Positions 8,503 to 17,398 of a DNA stretch of 64,000 bases are shown piece by piece; position 1 is the stretch's first letter; every line of letters starts with the position of its first letter. The stretch lies in NCBI GenBank assembly GCA_013361095.1, contig JAATWA010000001.1:434001-498000 (forward strand). The letters run 5' to 3'. The notes under the pieces are model-generated. The model ran no database searches. It was not told the origin of the DNA and saw only the letters and a program-made list of their open reading frames with translations. This stretch comes from Pseudanabaena biceps (GTDB lineage: Bacteria > Cyanobacteriota > Cyanobacteriia > Pseudanabaenales > Pseudanabaenaceae). A program made the position numbers and the translations under genes.

Positions 8503-8834
8503 ATCTCAATACCTTCACGCTTAACCACTCTCAGAAAAGAAATTTCACCTTCTAAAAATCGAGATTTTGATATTGGGATAATTGAGACTAATTCATCATA
8601 TTCCCTCAAGAAATACCAGAAAAGACTAGACATTTTCGCTCTCTCCTCAACTGCATTAACAGGATCTGCCAAAACTATCATCACATCAATATCTGATTCG
8701 GAAGTTGCCTCTCCTCTTGAATGAGAACCAAAAAGAATTACAGAAAACAGTCTGTCTCCATAGAGTGCTAACAGACCAGACTTTAGCTCATTCAATAAAG
8801 TAAATAATTGCTTGTTCTTAATAGTTGTAAGCAT
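8499..8834 (-). CDS. MNT nucleotidyltransferase antitoxin
   Basis: A 111-residue minimal nucleotidyltransferase. The Pol-beta superfamily signature GSHSRGEATSESDIDVMIVL, at about residues 36-55, contains the GSxxRG motif and both catalytic aspartates (DID). In MNT/HEPN modules this enzyme transfers nucleotides to the HEPN toxin and neutralises it. First gene of the pair, with a 4-nt overlap to HEPN. Intact and of typical length. Confidence 0.85.
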   Translation of the reverse strand: MLTTIKNKQLFTLLNELKSGLLALYGDRLFSVILFGSHSRGEATSESDIDVMIVLADPVNAVEERAKMSSLFWYFLREYDELVSIIPISKSRFLEGEISFLRVVKREGIEI

Positions 8835-8894
8835 AGATTTAATAAAGCAAGCATTATCAACGCTATTTTAATCTACAATCACTAATATGAAGAG

Positions 8895-8956
8895 TCGATC
8901 ACGGTTTGATGTGAGGAAATAGGCGATCGGGTTTTATGGGTGTGAGTGGCGATCGC
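8895..8956. repeat. 27-nt HIP1-phased array F
   Basis: GATC cores at 8897, 8925 and 8951 (steps 28, 26). Spacers are GGTTTGATGTGAGGAAATAG and a GGGTTTTATGGGTG-type. It closes the first toxin-antitoxin island, upstream of the MNT gene. Confidence 0.75.
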
Positions 8957-9034
8957 ACTTAACCTGAATTCATGAAAAAAAGACGTGCGATCATCCTTGA
9001 CCTGATTAAAATTGAAGTGGCAATAGATGTCCCG

Positions 9035-9073
9035 CAATTCTCATTATAAAAATTGGTTTCATAATGAGAATTG
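9035..9073. repeat. Short inverted-repeat element, CAATTCTCATTAT termini
   Basis: A 39-bp element with terminal inverted repeats CAATTCTCATTAT and ATAATGAGAATTG. The same termini bound a 125-bp element at 63669-63793, in which extra palindromes are nested in the middle. No reading frame. The rest of 8957-9362 is AT-rich and shows no gene. Confidence 0.7.
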
Positions 9074-9362
9074 CTGCTGGGTATCGTTTAGGTTTGACAA
9101 GAGATGATCGCGGTTAGATACTGATCATTTAGGCGATCGCACATGTTAGTACAGCAATTTGCATTCAAAACCATCACAAATAAAAATATAAAACCCTTAT
9201 CCTTTTTTATAGTGAATTTAATCAATAATTATTATGATATCATTTAAATATCATTGATTGCGATCCATAACTCAGACAGACAGTGAAGTATGCTAGAGAT
9301 CGCCTCAAAACAGGCTAGGATACAAAAGCAAAACTTAATAATTAGCAAGCAAAAAGTTAACC

Positions 9363-9665
9363 ATGGTAGAACGTCCTATTAAGAAGGCAGATCGTCAGCC
9401 CAAACCAGAAGAAAACGATAGTACTAGCGCCAAACGGTCTGATGACGCTGAAGGCAAACGTTCTCCTCGTAGTGGTGACAAAAACTCTCAAGGTCGAAAA
9501 GACAAAAGAGATAAGCGCGGCTCTCGCGACGAAGAAACCAAAGCTCCTGTAAATCTCGCCTTGGTGAGAGGACCTAAGCCAACTAAGCCACAACCTATAG
9601 TTGAAGAAGTCGCTCCTGAAGTTGAAGCAGTTGTTGAGTCAGAAGCAGAAGCTACTGAAGAATAA
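9363..9665 (+). CDS. Charged, disordered cyanobacterial protein of unknown function
   Basis: A 100-residue protein starting MVERPIKKADRQPK. The first 60 residues are lysine/arginine/aspartate-rich low complexity and the last 25 are acidic (EEVAPEVEAVVESEAEATEE). Between them lies a more conserved-looking NLALVRGPKPTKPQP motif. It has no membrane segment or cysteine. Good coding bias and a strong terminator support a real gene. I do not recognise a function; the basic tract could bind nucleic acid, but that is a guess. About 400 nt of AT-rich DNA upstream may hold its promoter. Confidence 0.7.
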   Translation: MVERPIKKADRQPKPEENDSTSAKRSDDAEGKRSPRSGDKNSQGRKDKRDKRGSRDEETKAPVNLALVRGPKPTKPQPIVEEVAPEVEAVVESEAEATEE

Positions 9666-9667
9666 AC

Positions 9668-9694
9668 AAAAAACGGCGTGATGCGCCGTTTTTT
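9668..9694 (+). terminator. Terminator after the 9363 gene
   Basis: An 11-bp stem (six A then CGGCG) with a TGATG loop and a T-run, 3 nt after the stop codon. Confidence 0.8.
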
Positions 9695-9717
9695 AATAGC
9701 GATCGCCAAACGTATTA

Positions 9718-9815
9718 CAGCGCTTTGCGCTCAAACCCGAACCAATGATTTTTTTGAAAGTGTTTCTTCGCAACACTTTCAAAAAAATCATTGGTTCATT
9801 TAATCGGAAATAGCT
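9718..9815. repeat. 98-bp palindromic element, copy 1
   Basis: Starts CAGCGCTTTGCGCTCAAAC, with the inner inverted repeat GAACCAATGA / TCATTGGTTC around TTTGAAAGTGTT and AACACTTTCAAA. Member of a family present about 12 times in this window, always intergenic. Confidence 0.8.
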
Positions 9816-9849
9816 ATGGGATAAACCCCAAAATAGCAAAGGACGTTTG

Positions 9850-10728
9850 CTATTTTGATGTGAGTAACCCTTGACTGGGACTAAATAGCAAAATCAATAA
9901 AAATAGCAACAGCACTGCCACCACGATCGCGGGACCAGAAGGCAGATTTAAATAATAGCTAGCATAAAGCCCGATCGCACTTGCCGTAACCCCCAACCCA
10001 GAGCCAACAAAGATCATATGGTGTAACTCTTTGACTAACAAATAAGCTGCGATCGCAGGACCAATTAGTAAAGACACCACTAAAACCACACCCATAGTTT
10101 GCATACTGGCAATAATCGTCAAAGTTACCCCTGCCATCAGTCCTAAATAGATTAGATTTACAGGCAAGCCTAGCGCCTCCGCCCCTGTGCGATCAAAGGT
10201 GTAAAACAATAACTGCTTGTAGAAGATGGCGATCGCTGTTAACACAATCAAGGTAATTATGGCTGCCCGAATCGTATCGGTGGCGGTAACAGCGAGAATA
10301 TCGCCGAATAAAAAACCATGCAGATCGATTTTAATTTTTAGCAAGGAAATCAATAAAATCCCGATCGCAAAAAAACTAGAAGAAGTCAATGCCATCGCCG
10401 CATCAACCTTCACACGAGTCTGCGATCGCAGTAGCGCAATCAAAAAAGCACTGCCAATGCCTGAAATAAATGCCCCAATCGATACATCAATCCGCCAAAA
10501 AAAAGCGATCGCCATCCCTGGCATCACCGTATGCGTCATCACATCACCGAGTAATGACATCCGTTGCACGATCAAAAAGCAACCGATCGCAGGACAAATA
10601 ACCCCTGCTAAAGCGCCTGCAATCAGAGCATTTCGCATAAATTCTAGGGCAAATGGTTCAGAAATCCATTGCCAGATTGGGATTTGGGCAAAAGGTGATA
10701 TCAACAAAGCGAAGGATTGAATTGACAT
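9850..10728 (-). CDS. ABC-3 family metal ABC transporter permease (ZnuB/MntB type)
   Basis: A 292-residue inner-membrane permease with about eight hydrophobic segments. The family-typical FMRNALIAGALAGVICPAIG near the N-terminus and QRMSLLGDVMTHTVMPGMA near 65-85 are visible. ABC-3 permeases import Zn2+, Mn2+ or Fe2+ with a periplasmic binding protein and an ATPase, neither of which is adjacent. Substrate cannot be told from the sequence. The reading frame extends 22 codons further (MQHFQKILGS...) into an intergenic palindromic repeat. The ATG at 10728, MSIQSFALL, is preferred because it lies outside that repeat. Confidence 0.85.
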   Translation of the reverse strand: MSIQSFALLISPFAQIPIWQWISEPFALEFMRNALIAGALAGVICPAIGCFLIVQRMSLLGDVMTHTVMPGMAIAFFWRIDVSIGAFISGIGSAFLIALLRSQTRVKVDAAMALTSSSFFAIGILLISLLKIKIDLHGFLFGDILAVTATDTIRAAIITLIVLTAIAIFYKQLLFYTFDRTGAEALGLPVNLIYLGLMAGVTLTIIASMQTMGVVLVVSLLIGPAIAAYLLVKELHHMIFVGSGLGVTASAIGLYASYYLNLPSGPAIVVAVLLLFLLILLFSPSQGLLTSK

Positions 10729-10744
10729 AACATTTACAAACATA

Positions 10745-10841
10745 CAGCGCTTTGCGCTCCAATCCGAACCAAGAATTTTTTGAAAGTGTTGCAAAGCAAC
10801 ACTTTCAAAAAATTCTTGGTTCGTTTGCTCGAAACTTGCTG
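10745..10841. repeat. 98-bp palindromic element, copy 2
   Basis: CAGCGCTTTGCGCTCCAATC, then GAACCAAGAATTTTTTGAAA, GTGTTGCAAAGCAACAC and the mirror half. Lies between the permease and the LD-carboxypeptidase. Confidence 0.85.
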
Positions 10842-10878
10842 CCGCTCACTTCAAAACCCAAACAGTGTGAGGCGACAG

Positions 10879-11778
10879 CTATAGAAAGTAACATAGACTC
10901 CCTTGCTGCGCGTCAATTTCTGCAAAGCTACCAACAGGTAGAGGTGCATTTTCTCCATCATGACCAAAAGGTAAATTCATCACAATCGGAATTCCCAAAT
11001 CTGTTAGGCGATCGCGCCATACTTCTTCCATTATGAAACTAGGCGTTGAGACATCAGCTTGACTAAAACGACCAATGGCAATCCCTTTTAACTTTGATAG
11101 AAGCCCTGACCAACGCCAATGGGTGAGCATCCGATCCACACGATAGGGAGCTTCAGAGACATCCTCGATCGCTAAGATCACATTTTCTAAATCAGGACAA
11201 ATACTCGTACCGATCATATTTGTGGCAAGCGTGAGATTAGCGGGTAAAAGAATGCCTGTCGCTTTGCCATTCTCCCAACCTTGACCCGATAGTGTAATCG
11301 AATCAACTTTGCTTTCTAGTAAGTCAAATAATTGCTGTTGCGATCGCGCTGGTTCATTGCCTAGAGTGGTTAGCACTGGCGCGTGCAAGCCGCTAATTCC
11401 CTTATGTTTTGCCAATCCCCATAGCAAAGCTGTGATATCAGAAAAACCAATCAACCACTTAGGGCGATCGCTAAGCAAATTCCAATCTAGTTTTTCTAAT
11501 AGACGCATAGAGCCGTAACCACCCCGCGCACAAGCGATCGCCACTAAGTCAGGATCATTCCATGCGGCAATAAACTGATCACAGCGTTGTTGATCACTTC
11601 CTGCTAGATATCCCCAAGGTTGACTGAGATCATCGGGGATTGCCAAGTGATAACCGCGATCGCGCCAAATTTTTACACCTTGCTCAAAACGCTCCCATTC
11701 CCGCAAAGCACCACTAGGAGCGATGACAGAAATTTTTTGTTGTGGAGAAATTGGCGGCGGAAATCTAAGTTTTTGCAT
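10879..11778 (-). CDS. LD-carboxypeptidase, peptidase S66 family
   Basis: A 299-residue LdcA-like serine peptidase that removes the terminal D-alanine from murein tetrapeptides during peptidoglycan recycling. Family blocks are ARGGYGSMRLLEKLDW, then GFSDITALLWGL with the nucleophilic Ser near residue 113, then AIEDVSEAPYRVDRMLTHW with the Glu near 203, then LPFGHDGENAPLPVG with the His near 272. The Ser-Glu-His order matches S66. There is no signal peptide, consistent with a cytoplasmic enzyme. No recycling genes are adjacent. Confidence 0.9.
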   Translation of the reverse strand: MQKLRFPPPISPQQKISVIAPSGALREWERFEQGVKIWRDRGYHLAIPDDLSQPWGYLAGSDQQRCDQFIAAWNDPDLVAIACARGGYGSMRLLEKLDWNLLSDRPKWLIGFSDITALLWGLAKHKGISGLHAPVLTTLGNEPARSQQQLFDLLESKVDSITLSGQGWENGKATGILLPANLTLATNMIGTSICPDLENVILAIEDVSEAPYRVDRMLTHWRWSGLLSKLKGIAIGRFSQADVSTPSFIMEEVWRDRLTDLGIPIVMNLPFGHDGENAPLPVGSFAEIDAQQGSLCYFL

Positions 11779-11840
11779 ATTTTGGGTTACTGGCTATGGT
11801 TTTCAGAGTTTGTAATCTAGCTGGTAAACTCTAAAAATTA

Positions 11841-13424
11841 TTAGCGGGGTCTTCCTAAAGTAGTGATATACAAAACAGCTTCATTTTCAGGAATCCCCAG
11901 CACATCATTAACTAAATCATCAAAGAACCCTGCGATACCACTCACTCCCACACCGATCGAGATCGCCGCAAGATTGAGCTTTTGTCCTAAATGTCCCGCA
12001 TCCATATGTAGGTATCGGTAAGCGCGATCGCCATATTTAGAAACTGCTTTTTGGAGATCGGCGGTATGGAATATAATTGCTCCTGCATCACGACCGAGTT
12101 CTTGACCGAGACAAAGATAATGTAGCTCATCGCGAAAATTCTTAAAGCGGATTTGGCGCAATTCTTGAGATTTGGGAGCGTAATAATAACAGCCTTCCTC
12201 TAAGTTCTCAACACCCGTCACCGCGACAAAGGTTTCGATTAAACTCAAGTCAAAATATTCAGGTTCACCATCCATGCCTTGATCTGTATAGTGTTGCGGC
12301 TGATAGGTAAAGTCCAAAATCGCCTTGAGTTCTGCTAATTCAAGATTGCTACCCGTATATTCGCGAGTAGAACGACGCTGAAGAATTGTATTCTCTAAAA
12401 GTTCTAAATTGTCACCCCAATGCATACTTTCAGTGGAAGTGCTAACCTTAGTGCAAAAGGGGAAGTCATACTTATCGGAATCTTGAATGCTTTCTGTCGC
12501 GTTTTGCAATTGGAATTTCTGCATATCAGGCTTCTCATTAATTTGAGTTACTTGATGCAGATAAGGTAGTAGCTGTCCATCAGGCAATTTGGGATAGCTA
12601 GTCGCGATCGCCGATGGTAGAGCCGTAAGCACTCCCTTACTGACCGAGCGTTGCAACGGTTGGCGAGATTCTTGTCCCCGACCAGTTCGTTCTTCATCTT
12701 GCAGATCGAGAATTGGCACGATCGCGATCACACTTTCCACTTCTTGATCGAGGAACAATAATTCATTAACTAATTCATCATTAAATCCACCAATTAAGGA
12801 AGCTTGGTAATCTTCAATTTCACTCGCCAGTTCAATATTTCCTAATAAATGCCCTGTATCCAAAAAAATGCGCCGATAAGCCCGATCTTGATAGCGCCAC
12901 GATGAACGATAAAAAACCGATGTAATGGCGATCGCTAATCGTGTATTCTGTAAATCTGGATGCCCAAAACAAGCCTTTTGCAATCCATTCCATACATTAC
13001 CATCTTGCCAAAAATGAATAAGGCTATGGTTACGCGCTTGATAGTTATAAATTCCTGCCGATAGAAGGGGTGTCCCTGCGGAAATAAGATATAACTCCGC
13101 AGGATAAAGCCCCCCCGCCGAAGGTGCAGCGCGTAAATAAAAGGTTTCTCCCGAAATAGTTGGGACTCTGGCGGTCAAGCCATAACTACAAAACAATAAC
13201 CGCGATAGTCGCCGCCATCGACTTTCTAAGAGTCCATCGCGATCGGACTGAATCTCTTCTGTGAGGTATGGTTTGAGATCGTAAACTGTGCCAATTTTAT
13301 AGTCCTTGTAAGGCAAAGGCTGCGTACTCCAATCTAGTCCTTGACTTTTGCTAGCTAAGGTTGCAGGCTCATACTTAGTTCGCTCATGGTAATGTTCGGC
13401 AAAGGAATATCTGGATTCGGGCAT
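11841..13424 (-). CDS. SagB/ThcOx-type dehydrogenase, two nitroreductase domains
   Basis: A 527-residue protein with two FMN-dependent nitroreductase-like domains. The first, about 45-260, has SRLLFCSYGLTARVPTISG and RAAPSAGGLYPAELYLISAG. The second, about 340-527, opens with LENTILQRRSTREYTG and contains a YRYLHMDAGHLGQKLNLAA block. SagB-type enzymes oxidise azolines to azoles in some RiPP pathways, but many cyanobacterial copies stand alone. No cyclodehydratase or precursor peptide lies nearby, so the substrate is unknown. Both domains keep the Y-LH-DAGHL or F-DTGHLLGN motif, so neither looks obviously dead. Confidence 0.85.
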   Translation of the reverse strand: MPESRYSFAEHYHERTKYEPATLASKSQGLDWSTQPLPYKDYKIGTVYDLKPYLTEEIQSDRDGLLESRWRRLSRLLFCSYGLTARVPTISGETFYLRAAPSAGGLYPAELYLISAGTPLLSAGIYNYQARNHSLIHFWQDGNVWNGLQKACFGHPDLQNTRLAIAITSVFYRSSWRYQDRAYRRIFLDTGHLLGNIELASEIEDYQASLIGGFNDELVNELLFLDQEVESVIAIVPILDLQDEERTGRGQESRQPLQRSVSKGVLTALPSAIATSYPKLPDGQLLPYLHQVTQINEKPDMQKFQLQNATESIQDSDKYDFPFCTKVSTSTESMHWGDNLELLENTILQRRSTREYTGSNLELAELKAILDFTYQPQHYTDQGMDGEPEYFDLSLIETFVAVTGVENLEEGCYYYAPKSQELRQIRFKNFRDELHYLCLGQELGRDAGAIIFHTADLQKAVSKYGDRAYRYLHMDAGHLGQKLNLAAISIGVGVSGIAGFFDDLVNDVLGIPENEAVLYITTLGRPR

Positions 13425-13531
13425 GGCTTTACGACAAGGACAGGAATAGCAATTATTAATCCTTTGATGTTATACCAATTCCATTAGCAATTATGCAAAA
13501 TCAAGAGATTTACTAATTTTTGGTACACATA

Positions 13532-13603
13532 CAGCGCTTTGCGCTCAAACCCCAATCAAGAATTTTTGAAAGTGTTGCAAAGCAACACTTTCAAAAATTC
13601 TTG
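13532..13603. repeat. 98-bp palindromic element, copy 3 (one flank lost)
   Basis: CAGCGCTTTGCGCTCAAACC, then CAAGAATTTTTGAAAGTG and its mirror. The right outer arm is replaced by unrelated sequence. Confidence 0.75.
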
Positions 13604-13612
13604 TCTACCTGA

Positions 13613-16240
13613 TTAATTGGCAACTAGAATAAACGCTGACCAACTAGAAGGATGTAGGTTGTTTTCTGTGATTCCTTTGATTTGTGACTTCTGCAAGGCT
13701 TGCGCTTTAGACAAGCCCTCAATTTGCCAAGCATAATAAAACTCTCTAATCAATGGCACCACATCAGTATCATCCACAGCCCACAGAGTTGCCAAAACAT
13801 TTTTTACACCCGATCGCAAAGCTACTCCCGCCAAACCAAGGGTAGCTCGACTATCTCCTGTGGCAGTCTGGCAAGCACTTAGCACTAAAAGTTCAATTTG
13901 AGATTTGCTTGATCGCAAAATAGATTCCAACTGATTGAGGTTGATTTTTTGATCAAAAGCCTGTAAGAAAGTGGATTCGGGGGTAGCGCCAAATTTGGCG
14001 TGGGTAGCGAGATGGACAACATCATAGCCAGACTTAATCTGAGATTGTAAAGTCTCTAGAGTAAACCTTCGATTTAGAAACGATTCCACTACACCTGTTT
14101 GCGAATCAGAGAGACTTTTCTGCGTCCAAACTTCCTTAATTTGATTAAGTTCTTCAACTACATTTGGTAAAGCCATAAAAGGAGCGATCGCTTCGCTTAA
14201 TCCAAAGGAAACTAAAGATAATTTAGAAGACTTAGGGGAAGATGTCTCTAGACTTAGATTTCTATTTTGAAAATTATTAGACTTAGAATCTGTTAAATAG
14301 ATAATCGGATATTTTTGAATCAAAAATTGCTTGCCATCATGTAAAGCTGCCATCGGTACAGTTTGAAAAATGCCATCATTAACAAACACCAATTGCTCCA
14401 CTTGCGATCGCCTTAAATCTTTTTCCATAGGCGTAATTAGAAGGTCATACATTTCTTTCGCAGGCACCAAGTACTCATCAGTAGCAACATTTTCTAGCGT
14501 ATAGCGAAGTCTTTTTATTTTTGCGTCTAATTCCTGCTTAGACAACGCAAATTTATAAATTCGCAAAGATTCATCAGGCAACTTCGCAATAAGATAAGTC
14601 TTTTGAGGCAAGATAATGGAATAAACCAATGCTGATTTAGATTGGATCAGATCCTGTGCTGACTGATTGTTAGACTTTGGCTCCAAACATTCATCGCCAA
14701 AGAAATTCTCTAATTCACTGAGATGCAAAAGGTCTAGCACCTGTAAAGCTTTGGCGATCGCCAATTTTTGATCTTGACGTTGAACCTCTGCACCAAATTC
14801 TTGACTAGTAAAATTAGATTCTATTAAAAGTTCAATTAACTCACGATAGATTGGTTCTACTTGTTCGCGAATATCAAGCTGAAAACTTCGTTCCGCCGCG
14901 ACAATATCGCTGCGAATGCTCTGTAATGTAGCGATCGCCTGTCGATAAGAAGCGATCGCTAATTCTGATTCTCCTTTAGCCTTGAGGATGCGCCCTGATT
15001 GCCATTGCCAACGATAGAGACTGTCCGCTGCATTGCGTTCTTGACCCATCCATTGCGCTCGATTGGTAAATTGCAGGGCTTGCTCATAATCACCTAGACT
15101 TTCATAAACCTTCCCAATTTCACCCAATGCGAAGGATATACTCTGCTGATCCCCAAGCTCTTGCGCTAAGGCTAGAGATTGCTTCAGAATCTGGATTTGC
15201 GATAATGGAGAAGTCTTTTGATAAAGAGAAGCTAAGTTAATCAGGGTAAATATTTGAGTGTGGGAAGGTTTTACTTTTTCCAAAAGTTCGGCAGATTTCT
15301 GCCAGCAATTATTGTCTTGTTGATTTTGGATAGTAGACAAATTATGGCTTTGACGCAAACGAGCCAAATTGATACAGGCTTGAGCCGTAAGAAGAGCATC
15401 AGAACTTTTTTGAAGACTCTGCTGGTAGGCGGCATGGGCAGAAACTTGAGCTTGATTACTCAAAGTTTTAAGTCTAGAAGCTTCTGCGCGATCGCCTTCA
15501 CTCGATTCAATTTGGCTCTGTCTTTGGTAATAGTCCGCAGCTTTAGCAAAAGCGTTGCCCAAATTTAGCCAGCTTGAAGCCCGAAAATTTGTTGGGATTT
15601 GACGAATCCCTGAATATTCTTGGGAATTAGGTTCTTGTAAGCTCTGCTGATAAGCAGCGATCGCCAGTTCATATTTTCCTTGGGCAAAGTAGGCGTTGCC
15701 CAAGGCACCTTTCGCCATAGATATTGTCTCAGCATCAATATTTGCCAGATCGGAAGTGACTTTTTTTAATATCAAAATCGCTTCTTGCTGTTGACCAATT
15801 GCCGTATATGCTTGCGCTTGATTGATCCGAAACTTAGCAAGGCGTTGTCTATTCTGGGGGGTGGCTAGGGTCGACAGAGACTCGTAACAATTAATTGCTT
15901 GCTGCCATTGATTAATCGCCTCAGCAGTTTTGTCAATCTGTTGATAGGCGATCGCCAAGTTATTATAAATTACAGATCTTTGCTCAGGATCTTCAGTATT
16001 ATTCAGTTTTTCTAGCCATATCTTAATAGCTTCGCCATATTGATTTGTTTGATATAAATTTTCAGGTTTCGCTTTGTTTTCTTTCTGTTTCACAGATAAT
16101 TCATTAATCCTAGGATTATTTGCATATACACAGGATTTCTCATAATCCATTACAAACAAAACAACTAAAAGTCCCGTTGCTAATATGTATTTTTGCCGTT
16201 GACTAGATAATAAATTAAATAACAAAGTGACAATTTCCAC
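13613..16240 (-). CDS. TPR protein with C-terminal CHAT peptidase domain
   Basis: An 875-residue protein. A hydrophobic segment near residues 17-32 (KYILATGLLVVLFVM) suggests a signal anchor. Residues about 50-430 are tetratricopeptide repeats (NNLAIAYQQIDKTAEAINQW, GNAYFAQGKYELAIAAYQQS and others). The C-terminal ~290 residues are a CHAT caspase-like domain with the catalytic pair visible: His in VVHLATHAKFG near 743 and Cys in LVLSACQTATGDSRATLG near 789. CHAT proteases act in defence and signalling. It is divergent from the DUF928/CHASE2 genes, a grouping common in cyanobacteria, so a shared extracytoplasmic signalling role is inferred. Confidence 0.9.
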   Translation of the reverse strand: MEIVTLLFNLLSSQRQKYILATGLLVVLFVMDYEKSCVYANNPRINELSVKQKENKAKPENLYQTNQYGEAIKIWLEKLNNTEDPEQRSVIYNNLAIAYQQIDKTAEAINQWQQAINCYESLSTLATPQNRQRLAKFRINQAQAYTAIGQQQEAILILKKVTSDLANIDAETISMAKGALGNAYFAQGKYELAIAAYQQSLQEPNSQEYSGIRQIPTNFRASSWLNLGNAFAKAADYYQRQSQIESSEGDRAEASRLKTLSNQAQVSAHAAYQQSLQKSSDALLTAQACINLARLRQSHNLSTIQNQQDNNCWQKSAELLEKVKPSHTQIFTLINLASLYQKTSPLSQIQILKQSLALAQELGDQQSISFALGEIGKVYESLGDYEQALQFTNRAQWMGQERNAADSLYRWQWQSGRILKAKGESELAIASYRQAIATLQSIRSDIVAAERSFQLDIREQVEPIYRELIELLIESNFTSQEFGAEVQRQDQKLAIAKALQVLDLLHLSELENFFGDECLEPKSNNQSAQDLIQSKSALVYSIILPQKTYLIAKLPDESLRIYKFALSKQELDAKIKRLRYTLENVATDEYLVPAKEMYDLLITPMEKDLRRSQVEQLVFVNDGIFQTVPMAALHDGKQFLIQKYPIIYLTDSKSNNFQNRNLSLETSSPKSSKLSLVSFGLSEAIAPFMALPNVVEELNQIKEVWTQKSLSDSQTGVVESFLNRRFTLETLQSQIKSGYDVVHLATHAKFGATPESTFLQAFDQKINLNQLESILRSSKSQIELLVLSACQTATGDSRATLGLAGVALRSGVKNVLATLWAVDDTDVVPLIREFYYAWQIEGLSKAQALQKSQIKGITENNLHPSSWSAFILVAN

Positions 16241-16407
16241 CTTAGAAATAAGAGAATAATTAGCTAGACATATTAAAGTCCAGAGTCAAAATTTATGACG
16301 CGTATACACGGTGGATAATAGGTCTTAGATTATTATACTTAATTGCGTTTAGCTTACTTATAGAGTAATTCTAATACTAATTTTGTTAGACAAATGACTT
16401 AATCTAC

Positions 16408-16492
16408 TGAAAGCGATTTGCGCTTTCTTAAAACCCAGAAAATTTTTTTAAAAGATGGCTCTGCGAGGATTTTAAAAATTTTTCTGAGTTCC
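16408..16492. repeat. Palindromic element, divergent copy
   Basis: GAAAGCGATTTGCGCTTTC, then CCCAGAAAATTTTTTTAAAA, then a GGCTCTGCGAG centre and an AAAATTTTTCTGAG mirror. Same architecture as the 98-bp family but different inner sequence. The rest of 16241-16678 is AT-rich and must contain the two divergent promoters; I see no further gene. Confidence 0.55.
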
Positions 16493-16678
16493 ACAAAGCC
16501 ACAACAAACTGTATCAAACTAAGCAATTAATTAATACATTCTGATTTATTCTTTAATTCATGCGAGTGTCGCAAACTTGTGTGAACTGGCATAAAACGTT
16601 ATAAGGTGATTACCATCACTATTAGATTGTAATGTACCAGCTACAATTTAATAGTTGCTTAAGAATCTTAGTATAGCT

Positions 16679-17398
16679 ATGTTGACAACTAATAAGAGTA
16701 TTATTGCTGCATGTCTCACCCTTTGGAGTTTTTCCATAGCTCCTGCTCACGCGGGCGATCTCCACGCGAATATTCTAACGGTCAACACATCAGTCGCGTC
16801 CTATACTCCAGCACCTCGTCCTAAACCTCAACGCACTGAAGGTGGTGGCTCACGCGGTTGCATCAATGCTCCGTCACTCACACTGCAACTGTTAGCACCT
16901 AAAGACCATACAGCTTTTACTGTAAGCGCTTATCCAACCCTGTCTTGGTACATTTCAGAATTACCAAAGCTTCCTCTTGAAATATCCCTAGTTGAGGAAG
17001 GCGTAGCTCAACCTGTACTAGTTAAGCAGCTAGATGTAAAAAATGCGGGTTTAATGCAATTCCAATTACCTAAGGAAACTTCTGGGCTAGAAATTGGCAA
17101 ACAATATCGCTGGACAGTATCCCTAATCTGCAATTCAGAAAGACCATCACAAAGTTTTTATGCTCGCGCTTGGATTGAGCGTACTTCTATCCCCTCAGAA
17201 TCAGCAAAAAACATCAGCAGACTCTCAGCCTACGACAAAGCGCTTGCATACATTCAGGCAGGAATTTGGTACGATGCGATCACTTCAATTTCAGACTCAT
17301 ATTCTGTTGATAAGAACTTGGACATGGCGGCAAGTCTTCTTCAGAGTTTACTGCAACAGGTTGGCTTAAAAGAGGCGATTGCTATTAAACTTCTCTAA
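16679..17398 (+). CDS. DUF928 family secreted protein
   Basis: A 239-residue protein with a clear signal peptide (MLTTNKSIIAACLTLWSFSI, then APAHA, cleavage before GDL). The DUF928 pattern follows: RTEGGGSRGC, LTLQLLAPKDH, AYPTLSWYISELP and LEIGKQYRWTVSLICN, then an ARAWIER segment. DUF928 proteins are confined largely to cyanobacteria, and their role is unknown. The ATG at 16679 gives the clean signal peptide; a TTG eight codons upstream is less likely. The stop is immediately followed by the ATG of the CHASE2 gene, so the two are co-transcribed. Confidence 0.85.
   Translation: MLTTNKSIIAACLTLWSFSIAPAHAGDLHANILTVNTSVASYTPAPRPKPQRTEGGGSRGCINAPSLTLQLLAPKDHTAFTVSAYPTLSWYISELPKLPLEISLVEEGVAQPVLVKQLDVKNAGLMQFQLPKETSGLEIGKQYRWTVSLICNSERPSQSFYARAWIERTSIPSESAKNISRLSAYDKALAYIQAGIWYDAITSISDSYSVDKNLDMAASLLQSLLQQVGLKEAIAIKLL

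Noticed and set aside
5148..8956. CRISPR array
   Set aside because: The regular ~27-nt spacing invites it, but the constant part is only a 6-8 bp HIP1-like core, spacers are semi-conserved instead of unique, arrays are very short, and there are no cas genes.
9718..9815. Insertion sequence end
   Set aside because: No transposase, target-site duplication or longer relative is visible in the window, so it is recorded as a non-coding repeat.
10752..11036. Reading frame of 94 codons on the plus strand across 10.75-11.04 kb
   Set aside because: It runs through a palindromic repeat and antisense to the LD-carboxypeptidase gene; no start signal or homology.
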